Shown: positions 8,305 to 18,249, counted from the stretch's first letter. The stretch: DNA of 64,000 nucleotides from Rhodospirillales bacterium 24-66-33 (GCA_002281855.1 NCHQ01000013.1:1-64000); one strand, 5' to 3'. The notes: generated by a model not told the origin, from the letters alone. A program made the numbers and translations.

Positions 8305-9204
8305 CTATATGGCGGTTCGGCCCGGCCAGCGCAACGAGCGCGCCCGGACCTGCCCAGCCTGCGGCCCGCCGATCTCGCGCACGTCGAGCGTTGGAAAGCG
8401 CTTGGTATAGATCGTGAGATGCAGGATGCCGAGCGCCTCGTAGGGCATGGCCGGCTCGACGAACAGGCAGCGGGCCGCATCCCAGGCCGGGGTGGCGTGA
8501 TGGACCGGCCAGTTGCAGCGGCTGGGCAGCGGCTCGCAGGAGAAACCGCGGTCGTAGACCAGCACGTTGAGGGCGACCTGGTCGGTCATGTTGGTCGAGC
8601 GCTGCAACGCCTCGCCCAGCAGCCCGGCCCAGCCCTGCCAGTGCGGCGCATCGGCCGCGAGCGCGAAGACACCGGCGTTGATCAGCGGATAGCGGATCAG
8701 CCGCTCGGCGATCTCCCGGTCGAAACAGGCCTCGAAGGCCGCGCCGTTGATCGACGAGAATTCCTGCCAGGCATGGCGATAGTGGCGCATCGAGCGGTGG
8801 ATCTCGGGCGCCACGGCCAGCGCGCCCGTCCGGGCGGCCGCGAGGAACAAGGCGACCGCGTCGCCCTGCTGCACCCAGCAGTCGCCGTCGATCCAGAGAT
8901 AGAGATCGAAGCCCGGGAAATAGCGCGGCAGGAACGGCCGCGCCGTCAGCGCCTTGTAACCGTCCTTCAACGAGTCGCGGCCGGGAAAGTCGAAATCCCA
9001 TTGCGGGACCACGAGACTGGCGCCGCGTTCGCGGCACCAGTCGCGCTGCTCTTCGGTCAGCCCGCAATCGAGGACGCCCAGCGCCAGTGCCCGGCCCTGC
9101 TCGGTCGCCTGCAGCGAGGCGATGCAGTCGCGCATCAGGTCGAAATAGGCGGCATCGCCGCCGGTGATGGCGATGGCTCGCTCGGAAGCGGGGTTTCTGC
9201 TCAC
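8305..9204 (-). CDS. glycosyltransferase-like protein (nucleotide-sugar fold)
   Basis: About 299 aa from the GTG at 9204; the frame is open to a TTG at 9252, so the start is uncertain. After AIAITGGDAAYFDLMRDCIASL comes a Rossmann-like half and LYLWIDGDCWVQ, a DxD-type motif as used for metal-nucleotide binding in GT-A glycosyltransferases. LINAGVFAL and TDQVALNVLVYDRG are typical of GT8-like enzymes. No signal or membrane segment is visible. It precedes dapF by 6 bp. Acceptor and donor are unknown; an envelope polysaccharide role is possible given dapF, but that is inference. Confidence 0.72.
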   Translation of the reverse strand: MSRNPASERAIAITGGDAAYFDLMRDCIASLQATEQGRALALGVLDCGLTEEQRDWCRERGASLVVPQWDFDFPGRDSLKDGYKALTARPFLPRYFPGFDLYLWIDGDCWVQQGDAVALFLAAARTGALAVAPEIHRSMRHYRHAWQEFSSINGAAFEACFDREIAERLIRYPLINAGVFALAADAPHWQGWAGLLGEALQRSTNMTDQVALNVLVYDRGFSCEPLPSRCNWPVHHATPAWDAARCLFVEPAMPYEALGILHLTIYTKRFPTLDVREIGGPQAGQVRARSLRWPGRTAI

Positions 9205-9275
9205 CTCGCGAAGATGGCGTATCGACAGGCTTTGCGCCACAGTCCGCGCCAACGAACGCCATTCTGGGGGAACTC

Positions 9276-9878
9276 ATGGGCAAGCATGTCGACTACTACG
9301 TTTCGCTGAATTCGCCGTGGACCTATCTCGGGTCCGCGCGCTTCGACGCCATGGTGAAGAAGCACGGCGCGACGGTCACGATCTGGCCGGTCGATTTCGG
9401 CTCGGTCTTCGCGGTTTCGGGCGGCCTGCCCCTGCCCAAGCGCGCCCCGCAGCGTCAGGCCTATCGCATGATGGAGCTGAAGCGCTGGCGCGACCATCTC
9501 GGCATGAAGACGACGCTCGAGCCCAAGTTCTTTCCCGCCAACGAAGTGCCGGCCGCGAAGTGCGTGATCGCCCTGCGCGAAGAGGGCCGCATGGCGGACG
9601 CGATCAAGGTCGCCCACGCGGTGCTGACCGGCCTGTGGGCCGAGGAGAAGAACACCGGCGACCTGGCGACGCTCGAAGCGATCATCACCGGCTGCGGCCT
9701 CGACGGTGCCGCCGTCCTGAAGGCCAGCGAAGCGCCGGGCGTCGCCGAGAAGCGCGAGGCCTATACCAAGCACGCGATTTCGCAGGGCGTATTCGGCGCC
9801 CCCTCCTTCGTCATCGACGGCGAGATCTTCTGGGGCCAGGACCGGCTCGACTTCGTCGAGCGCAAGCTCGCCTCCTGA
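9276..9878 (+). CDS. 2-hydroxychromene-2-carboxylate isomerase family (DsbA fold)
   Basis: 200 aa. N-terminal YYVSLNSPWTYLGSARF is the HCCA-isomerase/kappa-GST signature, with Ser in place of the Cys of true DsbA. The C-terminal QGVFGAPSFVIDGEIFWGQDRLDF is the cis-Pro and glutathione-site region. Family members isomerise 2-hydroxychromene-2-carboxylate in naphthalene breakdown or act as glutathione-dependent isomerases on other aromatics. No aromatic degradation genes are nearby, so the substrate is open. ATG 9276 has a GGGGGAA ribosome site just upstream. Divergent from the glycosyltransferase gene. Confidence 0.88.
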   Translation: MGKHVDYYVSLNSPWTYLGSARFDAMVKKHGATVTIWPVDFGSVFAVSGGLPLPKRAPQRQAYRMMELKRWRDHLGMKTTLEPKFFPANEVPAAKCVIALREEGRMADAIKVAHAVLTGLWAEEKNTGDLATLEAIITGCGLDGAAVLKASEAPGVAEKREAYTKHAISQGVFGAPSFVIDGEIFWGQDRLDFVERKLAS

Positions 9879-9899
9879 CCGACGCCCCGGCTCAGGGGC

Positions 9900-10556
9900 T
9901 CAGGGGCTCAGGAAGGACGCCGCCGAGACCGCGATCGTGTTGTTGATGATGTGCGCCACGATCGTCGGGACCAGCGAGCCGGTGCGCCAGCGCAGCCAGC
10001 CGAACCAGAAGCCGAGCGGCAGCACCAAGAGAATGTGCAGGGGCTCCGTATGGGCGGCGGCGAAGGCCAGGGAGCTCAGCACGAAGGCCACCAGATTGCT
10101 CCAGCGGCCCGCCAGCCAGCCATAGAGGAGCCCGCGGAAGACGAGTTCCTCGACGATCGGCGCCAGCAGGCCGAGGACAGCCAGGGTCTGGAGGATCCGC
10201 GCCGTGCCCTGGATGCCCTCCGTCACCTGCTTCACCCCCTCGGGCTGCGGGCCGAGCTGGCTGACGGCAAAAGAGAGCACCGTGGTGCCCAGGACCGCGA
10301 AGACGATCAGCCGCCAGCCCACAGGCCGCAGACCCAGGGCCGCCGGCGCGTTCCGGCCGAGCGGCAGGACGGCGATAACAAGGGCCAGAAGGCAGGTCCC
10401 GAAGAAGGCGCTGAGCACCAGCAGGTTGCTTCGTTCGGGCAAAAGCCAGAAAACCAGCAGCCCGATCAGCGGGGCCACGACCACGAAGGTCAGCATGGAC
10501 CACCCCGGAAGGCGCTGGGAATCTTTGTCGTTCAATAGGTTAGCCGGCTCGTCCAA
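9900..10556 (-). CDS. CPBP family intramembrane metalloprotease
   Basis: Up to 218 aa from the TTG at 10556; an ATG at 10496 is an alternative start with a better ribosome site. Multi-pass membrane protein with the Abi/CPBP motif EELVFRGLLYGWL and later conserved histidines (AFAAAHTEPLHI and VAHIINNTIA), as in the Rce1-like intramembrane proteases. Bacterial members have been tied to bacteriocin self-immunity or protein processing; nothing nearby specifies a role. Its stop codon sits inside a short tandem repeat (TCAGGGGC units at 9892-9907). It converges on the isomerase gene. Confidence 0.86.
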   Translation of the reverse strand: MDEPANLLNDKDSQRLPGWSMLTFVVVAPLIGLLVFWLLPERSNLLVLSAFFGTCLLALVIAVLPLGRNAPAALGLRPVGWRLIVFAVLGTTVLSFAVSQLGPQPEGVKQVTEGIQGTARILQTLAVLGLLAPIVEELVFRGLLYGWLAGRWSNLVAFVLSSLAFAAAHTEPLHILLVLPLGFWFGWLRWRTGSLVPTIVAHIINNTIAVSAASFLSP

Positions 10557-10561
10557 GCGTT

Positions 10562-10590
10562 TTGACTCCTGACGCGGCAGGCTTTATACC
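10562..10590 (+). promoter_or_regulatory. predicted housekeeping promoter for ffh
   Basis: A -35 box TTGACT at 10562-10567 and a -10 box TATACC at 10585-10590 are separated by exactly 17 bp. The predicted transcription start is near 10597, leaving a leader of about 105 nt before ffh. The leader holds small hairpins such as TCCCC-CTTC-GGGGA and CGCGAA-GG-TTCGCG. It would drive ffh and possibly the rpsP operon. Confidence 0.55.
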
Positions 10591-10702
10591 CCGCCGGCTC
10601 AATCGGTCGTGCCGATTTACTAGGTTCCCCCTTCGGGGAGCTCCGCTGATCCGCGAAGGTTCGCGCATCGGCGCGATACGTCTTTGAGCGAACGGGAGCA
10701 CG

Positions 10703-12106
10703 ATGTTCGAGGGTCTTAGCAAACGCCTGGGCGACGTATTCGACAAGCTGAGGGGGCGCGGCGCGCTTTCCGAGGCCGATGTCGACGCGGCCCTGCGCGA
10801 GGTGCGGACCGCCCTGCTCGAGGCGGACGTCGCCCTGCCCGTCGTCCGCCAGTTCATCGACGAGGTCCGGCCGAAGGCGATCGGCGCCGATGTCATCCGC
10901 TCGGTCACGCCGGGGCAGATGGTCGTCAAGATCGTCAACGACCACCTGGTCGAGATGCTGGGCGGTACCGTCTCGGACCTCGACCTGGGCGCCATCCCGC
11001 CGGTCGTCATCCTGATGGTCGGCCTGCAGGGCTCGGGCAAGACCACCTCCTCGGCCAAGATCGCCTATCGCCTCAGCCAGGGCCCGCAGGGCATGGCGGC
11101 CGAAATGTTCGGCGGCAGCTTCTCGACCCGGCGCAAGGTCATGATGGCCTCGCTCGACACGCGTCGCCCGGCCGCGCAGCACCAGCTCAAGGTGCTGGGC
11201 GAGCAGACCGGCGTTCCGACCCTGCCGATCGTCCCGCTCGAGATGCCGCTCGCCATCACCCGGCGCGCCCTCGAGACGGCCAAGCGCGAGGGCTTCGACG
11301 TCCTCATCCTCGACACGGCGGGCCGGCTCTCGATCGACGAAGAGCTGATGAAGGAGGTCGCCGACATCAGCGACCTCGCCAAGCCGAAGGAAACGCTGCT
11401 CGTCGCCGACGCCATGACCGGCCAGGACGCCGTGAACGTGGCCAAGGCCTTCAACGAGCGTCTGGCCGTCACCGGCATCGTGCTGACCCGCGTCGATGGC
11501 GACGCGCGCGGCGGCGCGGCCCTGTCGATGCGCGCCGTCACCGGCCGCCCGGTCAAGCTGATCGGCGTCGGCGAAAAGTTCGACGCGCTGGAGCCGTTCC
11601 ATCCCGATCGTATCGCGTCCCGCATCCTCGGCATGGGCGACATCGTCTCGCTGGTCGAGCGCGCCGCCGAGACGATCGACAAGGAAGATGCCGAGAAGCT
11701 GGCGGCCAAGGTCCGCAAGGGCCAGTTCGACATGGACGACCTGCTCAACCAGCTGCGCCAGCTGCGCAAGATGGGCGGCCTGTCCGGATTGATGGGCATG
11801 CTGCCGGGCGCCATGCAGGCCAAGGCCGCCATGTCCAAGGCCAAGATCGACGAGGGCCAGCTCAAGCGCCAGGAGGCCGTCATCCTGTCGATGACGCCGA
11901 AGGAACGCCGCAACCCCGACCTGATCCACGCCTCGCGCAAGAAGCGCATCGCCAAGGGCTCGGGCGTGCAGGTGCAGGATGTCAACAAGCTGCTCAAGCA
12001 GCATGCCGACATGCTCAAGATGATGAAGCGGGTGAACAAGCTCGGCGAGAAGGGATTCATGCGCAGCCTCGGCGGCATGGGTGGCCCGCCGGGGTTTCCG
12101 CGCTGA
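10703..12106 (+). CDS. ffh: signal recognition particle protein Ffh
   Basis: 467 aa. GTPase subunit of SRP that binds signal sequences and 4.5S RNA. The N domain begins FEGLSKRLGDVFDKLRGRG. The G domain has GLQGSGKTTSSAKIA, LDTRRPAAQHQLKVL, LDTAGRLSIDEEL and TRVDGDARGGAAL. The C-terminal methionine-rich M domain carries MTPKERRNPDLI and RKKRIAKGSG, the RNA-binding region, and ends in a Gly/Met tail. Starts at ATG 10703 after GAACGGGAGCACG. First gene of the conserved ffh-rpsP-rimM-trmD-rplS cluster. Confidence 0.97.
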   Translation: MFEGLSKRLGDVFDKLRGRGALSEADVDAALREVRTALLEADVALPVVRQFIDEVRPKAIGADVIRSVTPGQMVVKIVNDHLVEMLGGTVSDLDLGAIPPVVILMVGLQGSGKTTSSAKIAYRLSQGPQGMAAEMFGGSFSTRRKVMMASLDTRRPAAQHQLKVLGEQTGVPTLPIVPLEMPLAITRRALETAKREGFDVLILDTAGRLSIDEELMKEVADISDLAKPKETLLVADAMTGQDAVNVAKAFNERLAVTGIVLTRVDGDARGGAALSMRAVTGRPVKLIGVGEKFDALEPFHPDRIASRILGMGDIVSLVERAAETIDKEDAEKLAAKVRKGQFDMDDLLNQLRQLRKMGGLSGLMGMLPGAMQAKAAMSKAKIDEGQLKRQEAVILSMTPKERRNPDLIHASRKKRIAKGSGVQVQDVNKLLKQHADMLKMMKRVNKLGEKGFMRSLGGMGGPPGFPR

Positions 12107-12177
12107 GGTTTCGAGAAGTCAGCCAGATTTAGTCAGACGAATCATACGAACCGATATCGAAGAGAGGACCTGAGAGA

Positions 12178-12552
12178 ATGATCGCAATCCGCATGACCCG
12201 GCACGGTGCCAAGAAGCGCCCGTTCTTCCACATCGTCGTGGCCGATTCGCGCAGCCCGCGCGACGGTCGCTTCATCGAGAAGCTCGGCACCTACAATCCG
12301 CTTCTGCCGCGCGATCATGCCCAGCGCCTGACGCTCGACAAGGAGCGCATCGCGCACTGGCTGAAGGTCGGCGCGCAGCCGTCCGATCGCGTTGCGAAGT
12401 TCCTGTCGCAGGCCGAGCTGATGAAGCCGCGCGAGCGCCGCGACCAGACCAAGAAGCCGCTGCCGCGCGCCAAGGCGCAGGAGCGCATGAAGGCCGAAGC
12501 CGCCGCCGCAGCAGCCGCCGCGCCGGCCGCCGAGGAAGCCGCGGCCACCTGA
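12178..12552 (+). CDS. rpsP: 30S ribosomal protein S16
   Basis: 124 aa. Begins [20 protein letters not shown] and contains the family block [14 protein letters not shown]. The C-terminal extension beyond about residue 85 is Ala/Lys-rich ([19 protein letters not shown]), as often found in alphaproteobacterial S16. Follows ffh by 71 bp with ribosome site GAGAGGACC. The short distances to rimM, trmD and rplS indicate an operon. Confidence 0.97.
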   Translation: MIAIRMTRHGAKKRPFFHIVVADSRSPRDGRFIEKLGTYNPLLPRDHAQRLTLDKERIAHWLKVGAQPSDRVAKFLSQAELMKPRERRDQTKKPLPRAKAQERMKAEAAAAAAAAPAAEEAAAT

Positions 12553-12568
12553 TCGGGTGATTGCTTCG

Positions 12569-13108
12569 ATGAGCAAGGGTCGCGTCCTCCTGGGCGTCGT
12601 TGCGGCACCCCATGGGGTTCGCGGCCTGGTGCGCATCAGGAGCTTCACCGAGGACCCGATGGCGATCGCCTCCTACGGCGCGCTGTCGGACGAGAAGGGA
12701 ACGAAAGAGTACCGGGTCGAGGCGCTGAGCTCCGTGAAGGGAGCGGTCCTGGCCCGGATCGAGGGCGTAGCCGATCGCACGGCGGCCGAGGCAGTACGCG
12801 GTTTGCGGCTCTATGTGGAGCGCGAGCGCCTGCCGGAGACGGGCGAGCGGGAGTGGTACGAGGCGGACCTGATCGGGCTCGCCGCGTTCGACCGGGAGGG
12901 CCGGGATTGGGGAAAGGTCATGGCCTTCCACGATTTCGGCGGCGGACGGACGATGGAAGTGTCGGGAGGCAGCGCATCGAGACATTCGGTGATGCTGCCC
13001 TTCTCCGACGCGGTGGTGCCCGAGATCGACGTCGAGGGCGGCAGGGTTACGGTCGAGCCGCCGGCAGGTTTGCTGACGGGTGGGCCGGCGAAGGAGGCGG
13101 AGGACTAA
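12569..13108 (+). CDS. rimM: ribosome maturation factor RimM
   Basis: 179 aa from ATG 12569 (a GTG at 12557 would add 4 residues). Assists assembly of the 30S head by binding S19. N-terminal [21 protein letters not shown] is the RimM signature, and the PRC-barrel half carries [10 protein letters not shown] and [12 protein letters not shown]. Lies 16 bp after rpsP and is followed directly by trmD, whose ribosome site is inside the end of rimM. Confidence 0.94.
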   Translation: MSKGRVLLGVVAAPHGVRGLVRIRSFTEDPMAIASYGALSDEKGTKEYRVEALSSVKGAVLARIEGVADRTAAEAVRGLRLYVERERLPETGEREWYEADLIGLAAFDREGRDWGKVMAFHDFGGGRTMEVSGGSASRHSVMLPFSDAVVPEIDVEGGRVTVEPPAGLLTGGPAKEAED

Positions 13109-13109
13109 C

Positions 13110-13841
13110 GTGTGGCGCGCGACTGCGCTGACGCTGTTCCCGGAGATGTTTCCGGGCCCGCTGGGCGAGAGCCTGGCCGGCCGGGCGCTGAAGGAAGGCG
13201 TGTGGTCGCTGGAGGCCGTCGACATCCGGCGGTTCGCCGGAGACCGGCATCGCACGGTGGACGACGCACCCTTCGGGGGCGGCGCCGGCATGGTGTTGAA
13301 GCCCGACGTTCTGTCGGCCGCGATCGAGGCGGTCATGCAGGCGCCGGGAATGGCGGGGGTGCCGAAGGTCCTGCTCTCGCCGCGCGGCGCGCCGTTCAGT
13401 CAGGCGCGCGGGCGGGAGCTGGCGGCGGGACCGGGCGTGTTGTTGGTGTGCGGACGGTTCGAGGGCGTCGACGAGAGGGTCATCGAGGCCCAGGCGCTGG
13501 AGGAGATTTCGGTCGGGGATTTCGTGCTTTCGGGCGGCGAGATCGCGGCCATGACGGTGATGGATTGTTGCGTGCGGCTGCTGCCCGGGGTGATGGGCGC
13601 GGCCGATTCGGCGAACGAGGAGAGTTTCGAGGACGGATTGTTGGAGTACCCGCACTACACCCGGCCCGCGACCTGGGCAGGGCCCGACGGAATCGAACGG
13701 CGCGTGCCGGAGGTTCTGCTCTCGGGCCATCACGGCAAGGTCGCCGAGTGGCGGATGAAGCAGCGGGAAGAGATCACGCGGAGGCGGCGGCCCGATCTTT
13801 GGGCCCGACGCCGGACCGCGGCGGGAAACGATGAGAAGTGA
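13110..13841 (+). CDS. trmD: tRNA (guanine-37-N1)-methyltransferase
   Basis: 243 aa. SPOUT methyltransferase making m1G37 in tRNAs and so preventing +1 frameshifting. Recognised by [17 protein letters not shown] at the N-terminus, [32 protein letters not shown] and the knotted SAM site [29 protein letters not shown] and [14 protein letters not shown] also match. The preferred start is GTG 13110, one base after the rimM stop, preceded by GGAGGCGGAGG; it yields the canonical [13 protein letters not shown] beginning. An in-frame upstream start would add only arginine-rich sequence. Confidence 0.95.
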   Translation: MWRATALTLFPEMFPGPLGESLAGRALKEGVWSLEAVDIRRFAGDRHRTVDDAPFGGGAGMVLKPDVLSAAIEAVMQAPGMAGVPKVLLSPRGAPFSQARGRELAAGPGVLLVCGRFEGVDERVIEAQALEEISVGDFVLSGGEIAAMTVMDCCVRLLPGVMGAADSANEESFEDGLLEYPHYTRPATWAGPDGIERRVPEVLLSGHHGKVAEWRMKQREEITRRRRPDLWARRRTAAGNDEK

Positions 13842-13857
13842 CGAAAGGATGGATGCG

Positions 13858-14343
13858 ATGAACATTCTCGACGCGATCGGCCAGACGACGATCGACAAGG
13901 TGCAGGAAGAGCGGCCCGTTCCCTATTTCGAGTCGGGCGACACGCTCAAGGTGCATGTGAAGGTGCAGGAAGGTAACCGCGAGCGCCTTCAGGTGTACGA
14001 AGGCCTGTGCATCGGCCGCAAGAACGCCGGCGTGAACTCCTCGTTCACGGTGCGCAAGATCAGCTTCGGCGAAGGCGTGGAGCGCGTGTTCCCGCTCTAT
14101 AGCCCGAGCATCTGGGAAATCGAGGTCGTCCGTAAGGGCGTCGTGCGCCGCGCCAAGCTCTACTACCTGCGCGAACTGCGCGGCAAGGCGAGCCGCATCG
14201 CCGAGGACACGGAAGCCCAGCGCGCGCTGCTCGCCACGCAGGCCGAGGAGGCTCTCAAGCGTCCGCGCCGCGAGAAGCTCAAGAAGGAAAAGCCCAAGGA
14301 AGAGAAGTCCGTCCGCAACGCCAAGGGCGGCGGAAAGAAGTAG
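13858..14343 (+). CDS. rplS: 50S ribosomal protein L19
   Basis: 161 aa from ATG 13858; ATGs at 13849 and 13831 are in frame but give untypical N-termini, and AAAGGA at 13844-13849 is well placed for 13858. Core L19 blocks are [54 protein letters not shown] and [16 protein letters not shown] Lys/Glu-rich tail of about 45 residues extends beyond the standard core, common in alphaproteobacteria. Last gene of the ffh-rplS run; leuC begins 7 bp later. Confidence 0.96.
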   Translation: MNILDAIGQTTIDKVQEERPVPYFESGDTLKVHVKVQEGNRERLQVYEGLCIGRKNAGVNSSFTVRKISFGEGVERVFPLYSPSIWEIEVVRKGVVRRAKLYYLRELRGKASRIAEDTEAQRALLATQAEEALKRPRREKLKKEKPKEEKSVRNAKGGGKK

Positions 14344-14350
14344 GCCCAAC

Positions 14351-15796
14351 ATGGCGTTCCGCAAGAAGTCGGCCACTCCGCCGGCCCCGCCGCCGCCACC
14401 GCGGACCCTGTTCGAGAAGATCTGGGACAGCCACGTCGTCCATCGCCAGGACGACGGCACCTGTGTCATCTACATCGACCGTCACCTCGTCCACGAGGTG
14501 ACTAGCCCGCAGGCCTTCGAAGGCCTGCGCATGGCGGGCCGGCCGGTGCGTCGTCCCGACGCCACCATCGCGGTCGCCGACCACAACACGCCGACGACGG
14601 ACTTCAGCCAGGGCATCGAGGACGAGGAGTCGCGCGTCCAGGTCGAGACGCTGGAGAAGAACGTCGCCGACTTCCACGTGCCCTACTTCGACCTGAACGA
14701 TCCGCGCCGCGGCATCGTGCACGTGATCGGCCCCGAGCAGGGCCTCACCCTGCCCGGCATGACCATCGTGTGCGGCGACAGCCACACCTCGACGCACGGC
14801 GCGTTCGGCGCGCTGGCCTTCGGGATCGGCACCTCCGAGGTCGAGCACGTGCTCGCCACGCAGACGCTGATCCAGAAGCCGGCCAAGAACATGCGCGTGT
14901 CGGTCGAGGGCAGCCTGCCGCTCGGCGTCACGGCCAAGGACGTCATCCTGGCCATCATCGGCAAGCTCGGCACCGCCGGCGGCACCGGCTACGTCATCGA
15001 GTATGCCGGCCGCGCCATCCGTGAGCTCACGATGGAAGGCCGCATGACGGTCTGCAACATGTCGATCGAGGCGGGCGCCCGCGCCGGCCTGATCGCGCCC
15101 GACGAGACGACCTTCCAGTATCTCCAGGGTCGTCCCTACGCGCCGAAGGGCGGGGCCTGGGATCTGGCGCTCAGCCAGTGGCGCCGCCTGCCGTCGGACA
15201 AGGATGCACACTTCGACGTGCAGCTCGACCTCAACGCCGCGGACATTCCGCCGATGGTGACCTGGGGAACGAGCCCGCAGGACGCGCTGCCGATCACCGA
15301 CGTCGTTCCCGACCCGGCCAATGCGCCGGACGAGAACCGCCGCGAGGCCTGGACCCGGTCGCTCGCCTATATGGGCCTGACGCCGGGAACGCGCCTCGTC
15401 GACGTGCCGATCGACCGCGTGTTCATCGGCTCGTGCACCAACGGCCGCATCGAGGACCTGCGCGCTGCCGCCGAGATCGCGCGCGGCCGCAAGGTCGCCC
15501 CGACCGTGTCGGCCATGGTCGTACCGGGCTCCGGCCTGGTGAAGGCGCAGGCCGAGAAGGAAGGTCTCGACAAGATCTTCCTCGAGGCCGGCTTCGAATG
15601 GCGCCTGCAGGGCTGCTCGATGTGCCTGGCGATGAACGCCGACCGCATCGAGCCCGGCCAGCGCTGCGCCTCGACCTCGAACCGCAACTTCGAAGGCCGT
15701 CAGGGCCGCGGCGGGCGCACCCATCTGGTGAGCCCGGCGATGGCGGCCGCTGCCGCCATCCGCGGCACCTTGGCCGACGTTCGCGACTTCCAGTAA
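14351..15796 (+). CDS. leuC: 3-isopropylmalate dehydratase large subunit
   Basis: 481 aa. With LeuD it isomerises 2- to 3-isopropylmalate in leucine synthesis through a 4Fe-4S cluster. Cluster ligands are in FIGSCTNGR and [36 protein letters not shown] and [19 protein letters not shown] confirm the aconitase superfamily and LeuC. A proline-rich N-terminal stretch ([11 protein letters not shown]) precedes the usual [10 protein letters not shown] start, so a start slightly downstream is conceivable. It is separated from leuD by a terminator and an RDD protein gene. Confidence 0.96.
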   Translation: MAFRKKSATPPAPPPPPRTLFEKIWDSHVVHRQDDGTCVIYIDRHLVHEVTSPQAFEGLRMAGRPVRRPDATIAVADHNTPTTDFSQGIEDEESRVQVETLEKNVADFHVPYFDLNDPRRGIVHVIGPEQGLTLPGMTIVCGDSHTSTHGAFGALAFGIGTSEVEHVLATQTLIQKPAKNMRVSVEGSLPLGVTAKDVILAIIGKLGTAGGTGYVIEYAGRAIRELTMEGRMTVCNMSIEAGARAGLIAPDETTFQYLQGRPYAPKGGAWDLALSQWRRLPSDKDAHFDVQLDLNAADIPPMVTWGTSPQDALPITDVVPDPANAPDENRREAWTRSLAYMGLTPGTRLVDVPIDRVFIGSCTNGRIEDLRAAAEIARGRKVAPTVSAMVVPGSGLVKAQAEKEGLDKIFLEAGFEWRLQGCSMCLAMNADRIEPGQRCASTSNRNFEGRQGRGGRTHLVSPAMAAAAAIRGTLADVRDFQ

Positions 15797-15822
15797 ACGC
15801 CGTTCCATAAACGGGACGAAGG

Positions 15823-15855
15823 ACGGGCGGCCTCTCACGGGGCCGCCCGTTTCCA
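15823..15855 (+). terminator. rho-independent terminator after leuC
   Basis: A perfect 10-bp GC-rich stem: ACGGGCGGCC at 15823-15832 pairs with GGCCGCCCGT at 15841-15850 around an 8-nt loop. A modest T-rich tail (TTCCATTT) follows. It starts 27 bp after the leuC stop and should end the ffh-to-leuC transcript, leaving the RDD gene and leuDB to separate expression. Confidence 0.8.
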
Positions 15856-15920
15856 TTTGCGGTCAGGAACGCTCATGGCCAATGTAGCGTTCGCTTTCAC
15901 CAACGAGAGGGGAGAGACAC

Positions 15921-16412
15921 ATGGCCAGCGTCCCGAATTCCGGCTCCGCGCCGCCGCCACCCCCGGTCTGGGATGCGACGCCGCCGGGCACCTCACCTGT
16001 CGGTTATGGCGGCTTCTGGATCCGCGTCGTGGCCTACATCATCGATGTCATCCTGGTCGGCATCGTGCTGGGCGTCGTGATGGGGCTCTTCGGCCTCAGG
16101 CAGGTGAACCCCGACGATCTGAGCGATATCGATCCGACCGTGAATCTGCTCACGCTGCTCGTCTTCTGGCTCTATTTCGCGCTGCTGGAGAGTTCCGAGA
16201 GGGGCGCCACCGTCGGCAAGATGGCGATGGGACTGCGGGTCGTGACCGGCGACGGCACGCGGCTGACCTTCCTCAATGCGACGGGACGTTTCTTCGCCCG
16301 GATCCTTTCGGGAGCCATCTTTTGCATCGGCTACATCATGGTCGCCTTCACCGAGCGCAAGCGCGGCCTGCACGACATCATCGCCAACACCGTGGTGATC
16401 AAGACCCGCTAG
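15921..16412 (+). CDS. RDD family membrane protein
   Basis: 163 aa. After a Pro-rich cytoplasmic start, [20 protein letters not shown] is the RDD signature (Arg plus two Asp in and around transmembrane helix 1). A second helix ([12 protein letters not shown]), the [17 protein letters not shown] motif and a third hydrophobic stretch follow. Family function is poorly known; some act as ion exchangers or envelope stress proteins. It is an interloper between leuC and leuD, bounded by a terminator upstream and a hairpin downstream, so it probably has its own promoter. Confidence 0.9.
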   Translation: MASVPNSGSAPPPPPVWDATPPGTSPVGYGGFWIRVVAYIIDVILVGIVLGVVMGLFGLRQVNPDDLSDIDPTVNLLTLLVFWLYFALLESSERGATVGKMAMGLRVVTGDGTRLTFLNATGRFFARILSGAIFCIGYIMVAFTERKRGLHDIIANTVVIKTR

Positions 16413-16433
16413 AATCGGGTGGCTTGACCGCGG

Positions 16434-16466
16434 CCCGGAAAGCCCGTTTATTCCGGCCTTTCCGGG
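16434..16466 (+). promoter_or_regulatory. hairpin overlapping the leuD ribosome site
   Basis: CCCGGAAAGCC at 16434-16444 pairs, with one bulge, with GGCCTTTCCGGG at 16455-16466 around a 10-nt AT-rich loop. The right arm enters the leuD Shine-Dalgarno GGGAGG (16464-16469). It could end the RDD transcript or damp leuD translation. Function is inferred from base pairing only. Confidence 0.4.
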
Positions 16467-16473
16467 AGGTCTC

Positions 16474-17088
16474 ATGGAGAAATTCACGACGCTGAGCGGC
16501 GTCGCTGCGCCGCTGCCCATGGTCAATGTCGACACCGACATGATCATTCCGAAGCAGTTCCTTAAGACCATCAAGCGCACGGGCCTGAAGGAAGGCCTGT
16601 TCTACGAGATGCGCTGGACGGCGGACGGCCAGAAGAAGGACTTCGTCCTCGACCAGCCGGCCTACCAGAACGCCAAGATCATCGTGGCGGGTCCCAACTT
16701 CGGCTGCGGCTCGAGCCGCGAGCATGCGCCCTGGGCGCTGCTCGACTTCGGCATCCGCTGCATCATCTCCGAGGATTTCGCGGACATCTTCTACAACAAC
16801 TGCTTCAAGAACGGCATCCTGCCGATCAAGGTGCCGAAGGAGATCGTCGACAAGCTGATGGACGATGCGAGCCGCGGCTCGAACGCCATCATCGAGATCG
16901 ATCTCGAGAAGCAGGAGATCAAGGGTCCGGACGGCGGCACCGTCCACTTCGAGATCGATCCCTTCCGCAAGAAGTGCCTGATGGAAGGCCTCGACGATAT
17001 CGGCCTCACCATGGAGAAGAAGTCGGACATCGACGACTTCGAGCGCCGCCAGAGCGAGTCGCAGCCCTGGCTGCACAGCGCCGCCTGA
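16474..17088 (+). CDS. leuD: 3-isopropylmalate dehydratase small subunit
   Basis: 204 aa. Swivelling subunit of isopropylmalate isomerase, partner of LeuC. Contains [40 protein letters not shown] block and [20 protein letters not shown], all standard for LeuD. A GGGAGG ribosome site lies 5 nt before ATG 16474 and may be partly masked by the upstream hairpin. leuB follows after 34 bp. Confidence 0.96.
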   Translation: MEKFTTLSGVAAPLPMVNVDTDMIIPKQFLKTIKRTGLKEGLFYEMRWTADGQKKDFVLDQPAYQNAKIIVAGPNFGCGSSREHAPWALLDFGIRCIISEDFADIFYNNCFKNGILPIKVPKEIVDKLMDDASRGSNAIIEIDLEKQEIKGPDGGTVHFEIDPFRKKCLMEGLDDIGLTMEKKSDIDDFERRQSESQPWLHSAA

Positions 17089-17122
17089 TCCCACTTACAA
17101 CGATCTGAAGAGAAGCAAGACA

Positions 17123-18241
17123 ATGGCGTCCAATCGCAATCTGCTCGTGCTGCCCGGCGACGGCATCGGCCCCGAGGTGATGAACGAGGTCCGCAAGATC
17201 ATTGCCTGGATGAGCAAGAAGCGCGCGATCGGCTTCGACATCAAGGAAGACCTCGTGGGCGGCGCCGCCCTCGACAAGCACGGCGTGCCGCTGAGCGACG
17301 ACGCCATGAAGAACGCCCTTGAGGCCGATGCCGTGCTGTTCGGCTCGGTCGGCGGCCCGAAGTGGGACACCGCCGACTTCAGCAAGAAGCCGGAGCGTGG
17401 CCTGCTGCGCCTGCGCAAGGAGATGGACCTCTTCGCCAACCTGCGCCCGGCCAAGGTGTTCGACGCGCTGGTCGACGCTTCCTCGCTCAAGCCCGAGATC
17501 GTCAAGGGTCTCGACATCATGATCATCCGCGAGCTGACCAGCGGCGTGTATTTCGGCGAGCCGCGCGGCCGCCACACCAACGCCGCCGGCGAGGTCGAGG
17601 CCTTCGACACGCAGCGCTACACGGCTCCCGAGATCCGTCGCGTCTGCGCCGTCGCCTTCGAACTGGCGCGCAAGCGCAAGAACAAGGTCCTCTCCTCGGA
17701 GAAGGCCAACGTCATGCACACCGGCGTGCTGTGGCGCGAGGAGGCGACCAAGCTGCACAAGGAGAAGTACTCCGACGTGAAGCTCGACCACATGTATGCC
17801 GACGCGCTCGCCATGCAGCTGCTGCGCGCGCCCAAGGAATTCGACGTGATCGTCACCGACAACCTGTTCGGCGACATCCTGTCGGACGAAGCCTCGATGC
17901 TGACCGGATCGCTCGGTCTGCTGCCGTCGGCCTCGCTCGGCGCCCCCGACGCGACCGGCCGCCGCAAGGCGCTGTACGAGCCGATCCACGGCAGCGCGCC
18001 CGACATCGCGGGCAAGGGTCTGGCCAATCCGATCGCCCAGACGCTCAGCTACGCGATGATGCTTCGCTACTCGTTCGACCTCGGCAAGGATGCCGACATG
18101 GTCGAGCTCGCCGTCGAGAACGTGCTGAAGGCGGGTTACCGCACCGGCGATCTTCTGGTGGGCAACACCGACGGTGTGAAGAAGGTCGGCACCCAGGAAA
18201 TGGGCGACGCCATCGTCAAGGAACTCGACCGCCTGAGCTGA
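17123..18241 (+). CDS. leuB: 3-isopropylmalate dehydrogenase
   Basis: 372 aa, typical length. NAD-dependent oxidative decarboxylation of 3-isopropylmalate. [16 protein letters not shown] at the N-terminus, [10 protein letters not shown], the substrate arginine helix [32 protein letters not shown], and the cofactor region [16 protein letters not shown] are all as expected. Second gene of leuDB; it converges on the HerA-like gene only 25 bp away, with a short GC hairpin between. Confidence 0.97.
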   Translation: MASNRNLLVLPGDGIGPEVMNEVRKIIAWMSKKRAIGFDIKEDLVGGAALDKHGVPLSDDAMKNALEADAVLFGSVGGPKWDTADFSKKPERGLLRLRKEMDLFANLRPAKVFDALVDASSLKPEIVKGLDIMIIRELTSGVYFGEPRGRHTNAAGEVEAFDTQRYTAPEIRRVCAVAFELARKRKNKVLSSEKANVMHTGVLWREEATKLHKEKYSDVKLDHMYADALAMQLLRAPKEFDVIVTDNLFGDILSDEASMLTGSLGLLPSASLGAPDATGRRKALYEPIHGSAPDIAGKGLANPIAQTLSYAMMLRYSFDLGKDADMVELAVENVLKAGYRTGDLLVGNTDGVKKVGTQEMGDAIVKELDRLS

Positions 18242-18249
18242 CCGGGCGG

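Noticed and set aside
6436..9309. Nearly 1000-codon open frame antisense to ftsY, dapF and the glycosyltransferase
   Set aside because: It crosses three real genes and reads as low-complexity Arg/Gly/Asp/His-rich sequence; it is a codon-bias shadow.
10591..10702. Possible 4.5S (SRP) RNA gene or riboswitch in the ffh leader
   Set aside because: Only small hairpins are present; the conserved SRP RNA GGAA tetraloop stem with its asymmetric loop is not there.
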